23,413 bases of DNA from a virus. Made by a program: the position numbers and the translations under genes. Below, piece by piece: positions 1 through 7,636 of the stretch; position 1 is the first letter of the stretch; each line of letters begins with the position of its first letter. The notes under the pieces were generated by a model. It had not been told where the DNA came from. It was given only the letters and a program-made list of their open reading frames with translations, and did no database searches. The DNA lies in IMG/VR virus record IMGVR_UViG_3300050015_000445, positions 1 to 23,413 of that record; one strand, 5' to 3'.

Positions 1-1
1 T

Positions 2-1027
2 GTTAATGAAACATTCACGAGAGATACCCCTGACAAATTGTCAGGTTTGGGGATAGGAAAGATAACTAAGATAAAGGAATGGTTAGAACGGTATGAAATA
101 TCCGGTTATAATATAAATGATGATTTATCGATAGATTGTAATAGCACAGTTATGCTAGGTCATAAAAATTTAAAATATTTACCAGAATTTATACAATTTA
201 GAAATATATTGGGAAGTTTTTGGATAGAACAGACAGGATTACGTTCTTTAAGAGGGTGTCCTTCCTATATTGAAGAAGATTTTGATTGTCAAAATAATGA
301 TCTTGTTGATTTAAAATTTGCTCCATTATATGTAGAAGATACATTTAGATGTTTTGGCAATCACATTCCATCATCTGAAATATCAAGATTCAAAGCAGAC
401 AAGAAATATAAATGGAATTATTTATCATCAGATCATGGAAACACACATGTTGAACATTTAATCGAATCTTTTACTAAAGGTGATAATAAAATAAATGGGT
501 TGGGTATTGGAAGAATACAATTAATAAAGGATTGGTTGGAAAAATATGAAGTACAAAACTATACAATTAATGATGATTATACCATAGATATAAAAGGAGA
601 TGTAGAAATTATTAGGAAATATTTAACTAAATTCCCTGATTTTATACAATTTGGAAAAATATATGGCACTTTTAATTGTTCTTTAAACCAATTAAAATCT
701 TTAAGAGGGAGCCCCATAGAAGTTGAAAAAGATTTTTATTCTACAGAAAATATGTTGAGCTCATTAGAATTTTCCCCAAAAATAGTTGGCGGAAATTTTG
801 AAGTAGTTAAAAATTTATTAAAAACATTAAAGGGCTGTCCAGAATCCGTTGGAAATAATTTTTGGTGTTTGGAGAATGATATAGAAGATTCTGAGATTGA
901 TCTAAAATATCTAGGTGGTAAACTTCATATAAATATTGGAGAACTATCGGTAATGGATGAAACACGTTTAAATAATAATCCTGTATTAGAATTTAAAATT
1001 GAATGGCATAGAGATGCTCATTATTGA
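2..1027 (+). CDS. Two-module LRR protein, 5' end outside the window
   Basis: The frame is open from base 2, so the gene starts upstream; a TTG at 38 is only an internal leucine codon. The first residues (VNETFTRDTPDKLSGLGIGK) are the family header, followed by the helix-like KEWLERY, the INDD strand motif, and repeats of the form L-x-S-L-R-G-C-P-x-x-V-x-x-x-F-x-C-x-x-N. A second header (LIESFTKGDNK, GIGR) starts near base 458 and carries its own INDD segment and three or four 21-residue repeats. The repeat resembles LRR proteins common in large phages. No enzyme motif, signal peptide or membrane segment is visible. Paralogues fill much of the rest of the window. The function is unknown; packaging in the capsid is inferred from the I/L/V-x-E motif at each header. 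The gene ends 59 bases before the gp55-like gene. Confidence 0.85.
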   Translation, partial: VNETFTRDTPDKLSGLGIGKITKIKEWLERYEISGYNINDDLSIDCNSTVMLGHKNLKYLPEFIQFRNILGSFWIEQTGLRSLRGCPSYIEEDFDCQNNDLVDLKFAPLYVEDTFRCFGNHIPSSEISRFKADKKYKWNYLSSDHGNTHVEHLIESFTKGDNKINGLGIGRIQLIKDWLEKYEVQNYTINDDYTIDIKGDVEIIRKYLTKFPDFIQFGKIYGTFNCSLNQLKSLRGSPIEVEKDFYSTENMLSSLEFSPKIVGGNFEVVKNLLKTLKGCPESVGNNFWCLENDIEDSEIDLKYLGGKLHINIGELSVMDETRLNNNPVLEFKIEWHRDAHY

Positions 1028-1062
1028 TGCGCCGATATTAAAACTATTGTAAAAAAATTACA

Positions 1063-1070
1063 TATAAAGA
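1063..1070 (+). promoter_or_regulatory. Late-promoter-like box before gp55-like gene
   Basis: TATAAAGA lies 16 nt before the ATG at 1087, in an AT-rich gap. It shares CATATAAA with the boxes before 6111, 8660 and 18984. It is one or two bases from the T4 late promoter TATAAATA. AT-rich DNA gives chance matches. Confidence 0.3.
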
Positions 1071-1086
1071 ATAAAATATATTTACT

Positions 1087-1437
1087 ATGGCTGGAGTACA
1101 CTTTGTAAAGAACGCAGATCTGCGTGCGGAGATCATCAAATCAAAGGAAAATGGTGAGTTAACAAGAACTGCTATAGATATGATGATATTGATGTCCAAT
1201 AAGTTTGCTGGTAATTTTATCTATTTCTATGAACAGGATAGAGAGGACTGTATCGCCGTCGCTATCATGAACTGTTATCAGTATTGGAGAGGTTACGATC
1301 CTGAAAAATCTCAAAATGCATTTGCATATTTCACACAGATCATCAAAAACGGTATGTCAAAATCATGGGGCATCAGCCATAAAATTCCTATATCAAAACA
1401 AGTTTCAATAAGCCGTCATAGAATTTATTCAATTTAA
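1087..1437 (+). CDS. T4 gp55-like late-transcription sigma factor
   Basis: The 116-aa protein matches the pattern of T4 gp55, the small sigma factor that lets host RNA polymerase recognise late promoters. An N-terminal segment (VKNADLRAEIIKSKENGE) resembles the gp55 NNKELLQAIIDWK region. A region-2-like core follows: a helix (AIDMMILMSNKFAGNF, about 29-44), an acidic helix (QDREDCIAVAIMNCYQYWRGYDPEKS, about 50-75) and an aromatic segment (NAFAYFTQIIKNGMSKSW, about 77-94) that aligns with the gp55 NPHAYITQACFNAF stretch. There is no region 4, as in gp55. It is shorter than T4 gp55 (185 aa), and the hydrophobic sliding-clamp tail at the T4 C-terminus is not evident. The stop overlaps the next ATG by one base, suggesting translational coupling to the gp4-like gene. 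Confidence 0.72.
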   Translation: MAGVHFVKNADLRAEIIKSKENGELTRTAIDMMILMSNKFAGNFIYFYEQDREDCIAVAIMNCYQYWRGYDPEKSQNAFAYFTQIIKNGMSKSWGISHKIPISKQVSISRHRIYSI

Positions 1438-2045
1438 TGAAAACCTCTTCCTCATATCATGCATGGCACAAACCCAATATGTCCGGAACAAAGGCTTCTG
1501 GGGGAAATTCTAGGACACACCAAGGTTATTATAAAGTAAAACATCCTGAAAAATATATAGGTGATATAAACACAATAATATACAGATCTTCCTGGGAATT
1601 TAGTTTTTGTAGTTGGTGTGATATGTCTCCATCAATATTGAGATGGAGTTCAGAACCGATATCGGTTCCATATATGAGTAGAGTTGATAAATTAGATGAA
1701 TGCCAGAAGAATGGGTTGAATCCAAACAATCCTGTCAATTGGACAAGAAAAAATTATCATACAGATTTCTATTTAACTATAGATAAAGGTGATAATGTTG
1801 TCGAAAAATGGTTCATTGAAATTAAACCATCAAATGAATTAAAAAAACCTTTTCCACCAAAGGATAACGCAACACTGAAAGAAGTCAGATCATTTAACAT
1901 AAAAGCTAAAAGTTACCTTGTCAATGAATCAAAATGGGCAAGTATGAACCTATATGCTCAAAAAACAGGATGTAAATTTTATGTATTTACTGAAATAGAA
2001 TTACAACGCTTGGGTATATTGGGCGGTCAATTTGATTTAAAATAA
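1437..2045 (+). CDS. T4 gp4-like head-completion nuclease
   Basis: The 202-aa protein resembles T4 gp4, needed to finish DNA-filled heads before tails attach and predicted to have a nuclease fold. Family-typical segments are KHPEKYIGDINTIIYRSSWE (about 35-54), FCSWCD (57-62) and the ILRWSSEPISVPY strand pair (67-79). A PD-(D/E)XK-type core is visible: E54, D110 in the HTDFYL strand, and E128-x-K130 in WFIEIKP. The C-terminal half (NESKWASMNLYAQKTGCKFYVFTE) is the usual helix-strand closing of the family. The first 15 residues are an extra basic stretch, so initiation at the Met in PNMSG (codon 15) is possible. ATG at 1437 overlaps the preceding stop and is preferred. The neighbourhood (late sigma, portal) fits a late virion cluster. 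Confidence 0.78.
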   Translation: MKTSSSYHAWHKPNMSGTKASGGNSRTHQGYYKVKHPEKYIGDINTIIYRSSWEFSFCSWCDMSPSILRWSSEPISVPYMSRVDKLDECQKNGLNPNNPVNWTRKNYHTDFYLTIDKGDNVVEKWFIEIKPSNELKKPFPPKDNATLKEVRSFNIKAKSYLVNESKWASMNLYAQKTGCKFYVFTEIELQRLGILGGQFDLK

Positions 2046-2055
2046 ATAAGATGAT

Positions 2056-2739
2056 ATGTTATCACCATTTGAACAATTTAAATTATCATCATACGAAAAA
2101 GATATAGAAGATGTTGCATATGACAATATCTATGTTAAATATATCAAGAACGATTTTAATAAGGAACTGGAATCTGTTGAGATAGATGATACAAACCAGG
2201 AACAAATTATTGATAGATATACGGGAAATCTTCCAATACCTGGTCTAATCTATACATTTAAATATTTTGCAAAGGTTGATGAAACAATAAATATTGTTAT
2301 CAATGGAGCTGATAATAAATTTGTAGATTTCGTGCCGCTTGTGTTTTGTGTAAATACATTTAATGGTGCTTTTTCTGGGATAAATCTAAATGCTCTTCCT
2401 GGTACAATACGTCTTAAATTTCTTGAATCTTACTATAAATATTACAAAGGATTCTTTTCAGACATTACGGAAAGAGTTGAAAATAATGAGCTTGTTATAA
2501 ACAAGGCATTTATCAATTTTGTAAAGACTGGAAACGGTCAAACTATGATAAGAACTTTCAGTTCAAACAACAAGGCAAATTTCAATTACGGTTATAGAAG
2601 ATATCGCTATGAAAATATTGAGAAGTTGAGAATGTTAGAATATAATGAATGGAAATACATTCCATTTCTGAATCCTAAGGAGGCATTCAGAAAGATGGGG
2701 ATAAATCAGGTGAATACTCTATACTGGAAAACAGTTTAA
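2056..2739 (+). CDS. Uncharacterised protein of the head/neck gene cluster
   Basis: The 227-aa protein is not one I recognise. It sits 10 bases after the gp4-like gene and 34 before the portal gene, which suggests a virion or assembly role. It has an acidic N-terminal third (about 1-60), a hydrophobic beta-rich centre (FVDFVPLVFCVNTFNGAFSG, about 107-126), a tyrosine-rich helix (FLESYYKYYKGFFSD, about 140-154), and a basic, aromatic C-terminus (YGYRRYRYENIEKL, then EWKYIPFLNPKEAFRKMG). No signal peptide or catalytic motif is evident. In T4 the baseplate-wedge gene 53 follows gene 4, but I see no gp53 similarity and do not assign it. Confidence 0.75.
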   Translation: MLSPFEQFKLSSYEKDIEDVAYDNIYVKYIKNDFNKELESVEIDDTNQEQIIDRYTGNLPIPGLIYTFKYFAKVDETINIVINGADNKFVDFVPLVFCVNTFNGAFSGINLNALPGTIRLKFLESYYKYYKGFFSDITERVENNELVINKAFINFVKTGNGQTMIRTFSSNNKANFNYGYRRYRYENIEKLRMLEYNEWKYIPFLNPKEAFRKMGINQVNTLYWKTV

Positions 2740-2773
2740 AATATAACTAGATAAATACTAAAAATACAAATTC

Positions 2774-4609
2774 ATGGCAGGATTTTTGCTAAAAAGCATA
2801 GACAATAAAAAATCATATTCGTTAATGGATAACATACAACGAAATATCAGATACTTTTCGGTATTTGGCACAAACTTTGATGAGTCTGCGATAAAACAAT
2901 CAAAATCGATAGGTGTTAACGAGGTAGAGGATGATAACCTTTACAGTCCGATGTACGGATTACAAAATGCTCAAGGTCACGAACTTAATAAGAATGAATT
3001 CATAGCGTTCTTTGATAGACAATATGCAACAAGACGAGAATTTCTTAGAAGATTTTCATTAAATGTTGAGATTGAACAGATAGTTGAGATTATATCAGAT
3101 GAAACTGTCATATATGATGAGAATAATTTCTTTGCATATCCAAATACTCAAAATTTAAAATCCTTATTAAAGGCAGAAAAGGCCAAGGAAATAGTAGATG
3201 ATTTAAATGAATCGTTTAAATCAGTTTATTATAAATTCGGTTTCAACAATGGTCACGATGCATGGCATTATGTCAAAAAATTATTGATTGATGGCTTCCT
3301 GTCATTTGAAATAATATATGATGGCGAAGGTTCTGATGATGCCAAAAGTATAATTGGTTTTAAGGAAATAGATGCAACAACGCTTGAACCTGAAATTCGT
3401 GTAGACGAACAGGAACGCGAATATCGTGTATGGATACAGTTTAGAGGTGACGCAAAGAAGGAACGCGTCATGTTAGATGGTAACTTAATATACATATCTT
3501 GGGCGAGAGGAAATTTCATATCTAGACTTTCATATGTAGAAAGGTTGGTACGTTCATTCAATATGTTAAGGACTATGGAAAATAGCCGTATTATATGGAA
3601 CGTTATAAATGCTCAACAGAGGGTACAGATAGAAGTTCCGATTGGAACCCAATCGGAAGCAAAATCTCGCACTAGGTTATCACAATTGAGAGCTATGTAT
3701 AAGGAAGATGTTACTATAGATGAAAATAGTGCCGAATTATCTTTTAACGGTCAACCAAACTTTTCATTTTTTAAGACATATATAACTCCAACAAAAGGTG
3801 GCGAAACTACAAAGATATCTACTATAGAAAATAAAGGTTACGATCTTTCTGATACGAAGTCATTACAGTATTTCTATAATAGATTCATGCTTGAAACAAA
3901 GGTTCCATCTAATAGATTTTCTGGTGGAGCTGAAGGTAAGACTGATTCCGCATGGGGAGCTGGAGGAGAATCTATTTTAAGAGAGGAAATGAGATTTTCA
4001 TATTTTATAAATCGTATTCGTTCGATATTTCAGGAAATATTGTTGAAACCTACATGGATACAGTTTTGTCTTAAACATCCGAATTTTGTAGGTGACCAAA
4101 CGCTTAAAGGTTCAATAGGTCTTGAGTTTATAGAGGAAAATTTATTTACAACGGCAAAGAAACGTGAGATTGCTAAGAAAGGAGCCGATACAGTCACCGC
4201 TTTGATGGGTGTAAAGGAAGATTATGTAGATGCAACAGGAGCCATCACACCGGTATCATATTTTGATCCTAAATTTTTGGTTGAGAAATATATGGATTTC
4301 ACAGAGGATGATGTAAAATTGAATGTGAAATATAAGACTGAAAGAAGAAAGGAAATTGCAAGATTACAAGCAGTTGCAAGAAGGTTAGAGGCACAAAATG
4401 GTGGTGCCGGTGGAGCAGGTGCAGGTGGTGGAGACTTTGGCGGAGGATCTGACTTTGGCGGAGGATCTGACTTTGGCGGAGGATCTGACTTTGGCGGAGG
4501 ATCTGACTTTGGCGGAGGCGGTCCCGAGAATTTTGGAGGTGAAGAACCACCTCCTGAAACTGAGGAACCACCAACAGAGGAAACTACACCCGAGGAACCG
4601 ATAGTTTAG
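2774..4609 (+). CDS. Portal vertex protein, T4 gp20-like
   Basis: The 611-aa protein fits the T4-type portal, the dodecamer through which DNA enters the head. Typical features are the N-terminal region with RREFLRRFS and IVEIISDETVIYD (about 80-120, the helical 'all peptides/ISDEAVV' block of portals), the mixed strand region with IGFKEIDATTLEPEIRVDE (about 196-214), the WARGNF-SRLSYVERLVRSFNMLRTMENS block (about 244-272), and the SLQYFYNRFMLETKVPSNRF block (about 365-384) followed by helices with MRFSYFINRIRSIFQEILLKP. It is longer than T4 gp20 (524 aa), mainly because of a low-complexity C-terminal tail from about residue 540: G/A-rich, a DFGGGS tandem repeat, then a P/E/T-rich acidic end. 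The gene stops with TAG at 4607. It is followed by a charged core-like protein, as gp20 is followed by gp67 in T4. Confidence 0.85.
   Translation: MAGFLLKSIDNKKSYSLMDNIQRNIRYFSVFGTNFDESAIKQSKSIGVNEVEDDNLYSPMYGLQNAQGHELNKNEFIAFFDRQYATRREFLRRFSLNVEIEQIVEIISDETVIYDENNFFAYPNTQNLKSLLKAEKAKEIVDDLNESFKSVYYKFGFNNGHDAWHYVKKLLIDGFLSFEIIYDGEGSDDAKSIIGFKEIDATTLEPEIRVDEQEREYRVWIQFRGDAKKERVMLDGNLIYISWARGNFISRLSYVERLVRSFNMLRTMENSRIIWNVINAQQRVQIEVPIGTQSEAKSRTRLSQLRAMYKEDVTIDENSAELSFNGQPNFSFFKTYITPTKGGETTKISTIENKGYDLSDTKSLQYFYNRFMLETKVPSNRFSGGAEGKTDSAWGAGGESILREEMRFSYFINRIRSIFQEILLKPTWIQFCLKHPNFVGDQTLKGSIGLEFIEENLFTTAKKREIAKKGADTVTALMGVKEDYVDATGAITPVSYFDPKFLVEKYMDFTEDDVKLNVKYKTERRKEIARLQAVARRLEAQNGGAGGAGAGGGDFGGGSDFGGGSDFGGGSDFGGGSDFGGGGPENFGGEEPPPETEEPPTEETTPEEPIV
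4433..4522 (+). repeat. In-frame 18-bp tandem repeat in portal tail
   Basis: Four perfect 18-bp copies of GACTTTGGCGGAGGATCT (4433-4504) are followed by one degenerate copy (4505-4522). The translation is (DFGGGS)4-DFGGGG. The period is a multiple of three, so copy-number change would keep the portal in frame. There are no spacers, so it is not a CRISPR array. Confidence 0.95.
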
Positions 4610-4636
4610 GGAAAACATAAAATTTAATCACAGATA

Positions 4637-4644
4637 TATAAATA
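4637..4644 (+). promoter_or_regulatory. TATAAATA box, T4-late-type promoter candidate
   Basis: This is an exact TATAAATA, the T4 late promoter consensus, 12 nt before the ATG at 4657. It would leave a leader of about 7 nt. It separates the core-like gene from the portal gene. An alternative is that the A-rich stretch only helps translation initiation. Confidence 0.45.
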
Positions 4645-4656
4645 AAAGAAAACCAT

Positions 4657-5220
4657 ATGAAAATAGGAACATATAATATTAAAGATTATTTAGAAAGATT
4701 GAATGAAGCAGCTGAGGAAGGTGGTGCCGTAAAGGATCCAACCCAAGGTTTAATCATTCCTCCTGAAAATAAAAAGGCGTATGACTGGTTAAAAGCCGAA
4801 TATAATAAAGCAAAGGTAGAGGTTAAAATTGAAATGAAAGTTGGCACATCTAAATTTGAACCTGGAATCGCTGTTGAAGGCGCAAAGGACTTTAAACCGG
4901 GTATGTTCGGTAATAGTAAAACTCCATCAGCAACCGGTGAAGATGGAGAGAAAAAGGGAGAAGAAAAAGAAAAAACCATCGTTGCAGGAAATCTTAACTC
5001 ATTCGCTAAGAAGAATAATCCTGATGAAAAAGATAAGGATGAAGACGATAAGGAAGAAGGTGATGAAAAAGATAAGGACGACAAGGAAGATAAAGATGAT
5101 GTCAAACCTTCCAAGACGGATAAAACTCCTCCATTTAAGAAAGCTGACGACAAACCAGCAGAAAAGAAACCTGTAACAAAGGGACAGATTAAAGTAGACA
5201 TTAAAAATAAAATAAAATGA
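4657..5220 (+). CDS. Highly charged protein, possible prohead core (gp67-position)
   Basis: The 187-aa protein is soluble and extremely charged. Residues about 1-20 (MKIGTYNIKDYLERLNEAAE) form an amphipathic helix ending in LNE-A, which resembles the short capsid-targeting leaders of T4 core proteins that the prohead protease removes after (L/I)-x-E. A mixed region to about residue 95 is followed by a low-complexity K/D/E tract (about 95-150) and a K/P-rich basic end. In T4 the gene directly after the portal encodes gp67, a small acidic prohead-core protein; this gene occupies the same position. I see no sequence-level similarity to gp67, so the role is inferred from position and composition. 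The stop overlaps the next ATG (ATGA). Confidence 0.7.
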   Translation: MKIGTYNIKDYLERLNEAAEEGGAVKDPTQGLIIPPENKKAYDWLKAEYNKAKVEVKIEMKVGTSKFEPGIAVEGAKDFKPGMFGNSKTPSATGEDGEKKGEEKEKTIVAGNLNSFAKKNNPDEKDKDEDDKEEGDEKDKDDKEDKDDVKPSKTDKTPPFKKADDKPAEKKPVTKGQIKVDIKNKIK

Positions 5221-5540
5221 TAGATAATAGATTACTCGAGAATCATCTTAATGATTTTAGGAATGGTATAGCAAAAAAATTCTTTGGTAAGGAACCGTTA
5301 GAACCAACTAAAAATCCCGAATCTCAAGATGACTCACGAGAACAAATTATAAAAAAATCTCCTTTTTTTGTAATACTTGATACTATTTTGATTATATTTG
5401 CCTATCTTATTAGATGCACATTGTTTGGACTCGCTTTGGGTTCGATATTCTCATATTCATGGGGTGTCGTACCTTTATTTGCTGTTGGGTTTCTAACAAA
5501 TTATACATTTACAGTTATAACAAATTTATTTAAAAAATAA
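5217..5540 (+). CDS. Small membrane protein with two transmembrane segments
   Basis: The 107-aa protein starts at an ATG that overlaps the previous stop (ATGA), implying translational coupling. The first 50 residues are polar and charged. Two hydrophobic spans follow: FFVILDTILIIFAYLIRCTLFGLAL (about 50-74) and FSYSWGVVPLFAVGFLTNYTFTVIT (about 79-103), with a short basic C-terminus (NLFKK). It is not recognised. A holin is one possibility for a small two-span protein, but nothing here specifically supports it. Confidence 0.75.
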   Translation: MIDNRLLENHLNDFRNGIAKKFFGKEPLEPTKNPESQDDSREQIIKKSPFFVILDTILIIFAYLIRCTLFGLALGSIFSYSWGVVPLFAVGFLTNYTFTVITNLFKK

Positions 5541-5543
5541 TTT

Positions 5544-5819
5544 ATGGAATTTGAGGAAAAAGTTAATACAATTTTGGGTTCCTTGGGGAACCTATTGGTT
5601 GTGAAAAACAGAAATTATGGAAATTCGGCGCTAGTCCCATTGAACATATTTTCTAAGATGAATTCCCAAGAAGGAATTATGCAACGTCTCGATGACAAAC
5701 TCATGCGAGTTAAAAATTCAAAAGAATTAAGAAAAAATGATATCGCAGATCTTATGGGATATCTAACATTACTCTCCGTCCAGCAAGAATGGTTGGATTT
5801 TACAGATCTTATAGATTAA
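5544..5819 (+). CDS. Nmad1/DUF1599-family protein
   Basis: The 91-aa protein matches the DUF1599 pattern, also named nucleotide-modification-associated domain 1 (Nmad1). Key elements are the KNRNYGNSAL motif (about 22-31), the NIFSKMNSQEGIMQRLDDKLMRV helix (about 34-56) with RLDDKL, and NDIADLMGYLTLL (about 66-78). The family is all-helical and occurs in phages, often with genes for modified or hypermodified bases, but its biochemical role is not settled. It lies in a packed run of small genes, 3 bases after the membrane protein and 3 before the next ORF. A thymidylate synthase and a glycosyltransferase about 13-14 kb downstream make a link to base modification plausible but unproven. Confidence 0.72.
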   Translation: MEFEEKVNTILGSLGNLLVVKNRNYGNSALVPLNIFSKMNSQEGIMQRLDDKLMRVKNSKELRKNDIADLMGYLTLLSVQQEWLDFTDLID

Positions 5820-5822
5820 TTT

Positions 5823-6074
5823 ATGTTTAAAAAAGAAAAAGTGATACGGAATATTTCAGAATATTCCGATCTTAATGTCATGTCTTCATTGACAAAGAAA
5901 TCTGCAGGTTTAACGGTTCAATTTATACCAACAGATGAGGACGGTTGGTATATTGATGTTATAAAATATAGGACAAAAACCGGCGTTATAGTATCAATAT
6001 CTACAATTTTAGATAAAGATATGTCAACATGGGAAAACATTTATCTAAAAGATGAATTCATTAAAACTTTATAA
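5823..6074 (+). CDS. Small hypothetical protein
   Basis: The 83-aa protein is not recognised. Its composition is ordinary, with a basic N-terminus and a likely beta-rich centre (GLTVQFIPTDEDGWYIDVIKYRTKTG, about 30-55). It starts 3 bases after the Nmad1 gene and looks co-transcribed. There is no membrane segment or catalytic motif. Confidence 0.65.
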   Translation: MFKKEKVIRNISEYSDLNVMSSLTKKSAGLTVQFIPTDEDGWYIDVIKYRTKTGVIVSISTILDKDMSTWENIYLKDEFIKTL

Positions 6075-6085
6075 AAAAAACTTCA

Positions 6086-6093
6086 TATAAAAT
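6086..6093 (+). promoter_or_regulatory. TATAAAAT box before 6111
   Basis: TATAAAAT lies 17 nt before the ATG at 6111. The 15-base string TCATATAAAATTAAA at 6083-6097 occurs again, identically, at 18962-18976 before thymidylate synthase. That repeat supports a specific signal rather than random AT-richness. Confidence 0.42.
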
Positions 6094-6110
6094 TAAATAA
6101 AATAAAAAAG

Positions 6111-6452
6111 ATGAAAAAAGAAACACCAGCTCCAAAAGATGTAGTAGTTGTAGAACCCGTTGTTGAAAATACAACCGTTGAAAATATTGTTGCCGATACG
6201 CCTCCAGAGGTAGAAACAGCTGCATATGTTCCTCAGTATAAAATTTTGCCTACGTTTAAATCGGCCGTTTTGTTAGCCCTTAAGGATCGTCCTTACAATG
6301 AAGTCGCTAACCTATTTGCAGCAATCAATGTTCCAACTATGGATCATAACACTCTTCAGCAGGTAATCAACTATATCGGTAATTTTCCGTTTGAAAAAGT
6401 TGAAAAATTACTAGCAAGTGTCGGTCAATATGTTGAGCAGATAGTAGAATAA
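6111..6452 (+). CDS. Small hypothetical protein with acidic, proline-rich N-terminus
   Basis: The 113-aa protein is not recognised. Residues 1-45 are P/V/E-rich and probably disordered. Residues about 48-113 look like a compact helical domain (FKSAVLLALKDRPYNEVANLF; TLQQVINYIGNFPFEKVEKLLASVGQYVEQIVE). It is followed 25 bases later by a strong terminator, so it is the last gene of the portal-side unit. It has a separate promoter candidate at 6086. The regular codon structure and the terminator support it being a real and perhaps well-expressed gene. Confidence 0.72.
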   Translation: MKKETPAPKDVVVVEPVVENTTVENIVADTPPEVETAAYVPQYKILPTFKSAVLLALKDRPYNEVANLFAAINVPTMDHNTLQQVINYIGNFPFEKVEKLLASVGQYVEQIVE

Positions 6453-6476
6453 GAATCTTCTCGTTTTTAAATGTAT

Positions 6477-6508
6477 TTGGATAGGAAATGAATTCCTATC
6501 CAATTTTT
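6477..6508 (+). terminator. Rho-independent terminator
   Basis: There is a perfect 11-bp stem, TTGGATAGGAA (6477-6487) and TTCCTATCCAA (6493-6503), with loop ATGAA and a TTTTT tract. It lies 25 bases after the stop at 6452 and ends the unit before the ECF sigma gene. Confidence 0.85.
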
Positions 6509-6545
6509 ATGTTTCACAAATTAACTTTAAATTAAAAATTTTTTT

Positions 6546-7172
6546 ATGTACAAAAAAGGCAAATCAATACAGTCTCTTGCATTAGACTATATTGAGAACA
6601 AAAATAATATCACGTTCTCAGCATTAATCAAGAGACTTACACCAGGATTACGAACCTTCACATATAAATTTATCCAAGATAATGATCTAATCAAGGAAGT
6701 TTTAGAACAAACATTCATTGCATTATGGGAAAAGATAGATCAATACAATAACGATTTTAATTTTTCAACTTGGACTTATGCAATCGCAAGAAATGAAGCA
6801 TTGGCTTTATTAAGACACAAAAAGAAAAACGTATCACACGATAAATTAACCGAGGAAAGATCGATGGTACTTGCTAATTGTTCACCGATATTCAATATGG
6901 ACATTGAATTTGTCGGACCATCAGGAGATAACCTGGTACAAACATTATATGATGTATCTCTAAAGGCGATAGAAAAGATGGATGAACCATATAGAACAGT
7001 CTTGTATGAAAGGGAGGTTAACCAAAAACAACTCCACATCATCGCAGAAGAATTGGATTGGAATCTAAATACTGTCAAGACTCGTTTAACAAAGGCAAGA
7101 AAATATGTGGCCGATGTTATTAAAAAAGAACACCCCGAACTTGTAGACGCATACATAGAGTTAGCATTATGA
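6546..7172 (+). CDS. ECF-type RNA polymerase sigma factor
   Basis: The 208-aa protein has the two-domain layout of extracytoplasmic-function sigma factors. Region 2 covers about residues 22-92: LIKRLTPGLRTFTYKFIQDN, then DLIKEVLEQTFIALWEKIDQ and FSTWTYAIARNEALALLRHKKK, the core-binding and -10-reading helices. Region 4 covers about 140-195: LKAIEKMDEPYRTVLYERE, then IIAEELDWNLNTVKTRLTKARK, the helix-turn-helix that reads the -35 element. A polar linker of about 45 residues separates them. It starts 38 bases after a terminator and its stop overlaps the start of a membrane protein (ATGA). With the gp55-like factor, this gives the phage two sigma factors of different families. The start used is the first ATG, directly after a run of seven Ts. 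Confidence 0.85.
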   Translation: MYKKGKSIQSLALDYIENKNNITFSALIKRLTPGLRTFTYKFIQDNDLIKEVLEQTFIALWEKIDQYNNDFNFSTWTYAIARNEALALLRHKKKNVSHDKLTEERSMVLANCSPIFNMDIEFVGPSGDNLVQTLYDVSLKAIEKMDEPYRTVLYEREVNQKQLHIIAEELDWNLNTVKTRLTKARKYVADVIKKEHPELVDAYIELAL

Positions 7173-7636
7173 ATCTAAACTTTAAAAAAAGTAATCTATA
7201 TCTCGCATATGTAGATGCTGTTAATTATTTCGACTGGAAAAGAACGATAAAAAAGGAAGAGAAAAATCCTGATTCAAAGTATAATACATTTGGGTTTAAA
7301 AGGAATTTTTTCTATGATGTTTTCGTTGTAATTTCTTTAGATGAAATGGATAAAGCATTACCCATAGAAGGTCAACGATACAATGTAATCGAAAAATTGG
7401 TGCCGGTAAATAAATATATAGATGAAGAATTGGGATTTGCAGAGTGTATAGTTCCTGAATTTAACCAATTTTTTGATGCTGAAAATACACCAACGCTTTC
7501 ATTCTTGATAGGATATAGGTTTACTCCAGAAGTTTTAACCCTAGGATGGGTATTAAAATGGATATTTTATTTTGGTATTGCTAGTCTTGCATTTTACTTA
7601 TTCACATATTTTAACATAAACATTAATTTAAAATGA
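7169..7636 (+). CDS. Membrane protein coupled to the ECF sigma factor
   Basis: The 155-aa protein is not recognised. The start overlaps the sigma stop (ATGA). About 125 residues are soluble, with an aromatic and charged N-terminal half, followed by one or two hydrophobic spans near the C-terminus (VLTLGWVLKWIFYFGIASLAFYLFTYF, about 122-148). The order ECF sigma then membrane protein is the usual order for sigma/anti-sigma pairs, but I see no known anti-sigma motif such as the zinc-binding ZAS H-x3-C-x2-C. An anti-sigma role is a guess from context. The stop overlaps the next ATG. Confidence 0.72.
   Translation: MNLNFKKSNLYLAYVDAVNYFDWKRTIKKEEKNPDSKYNTFGFKRNFFYDVFVVISLDEMDKALPIEGQRYNVIEKLVPVNKYIDEELGFAECIVPEFNQFFDAENTPTLSFLIGYRFTPEVLTLGWVLKWIFYFGIASLAFYLFTYFNININLK

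Noticed and set aside
2056-2739. T4 gp53 baseplate-wedge assignment from position after a gp4-like gene
   Set aside because: I could not see the gp53 sequence pattern, so position alone was not enough.
4433-4522. CRISPR-like short repeats
   Set aside because: Copies are directly adjacent with no spacers and encode a regular peptide repeat.
4299-4618. Repetitive reverse and forward ORFs rich in RQSQIL, AKVRSS or LAEDLT
   Set aside because: They are frame shadows of the 18-bp portal repeat; a period divisible by three keeps all frames open.
4686-5201. 171-aa minus-strand ORF rich in S, F and L
   Set aside because: It is antisense to the K/E/D-rich core-like gene; AAA/GAA/GAT codons read backwards as Ser, Phe and Leu. 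It has no promoter or family pattern.
5217-5540. Holin assignment for the two-span protein
   Set aside because: Size and topology fit, but there is no endolysin neighbour or family motif, so no function is assigned.
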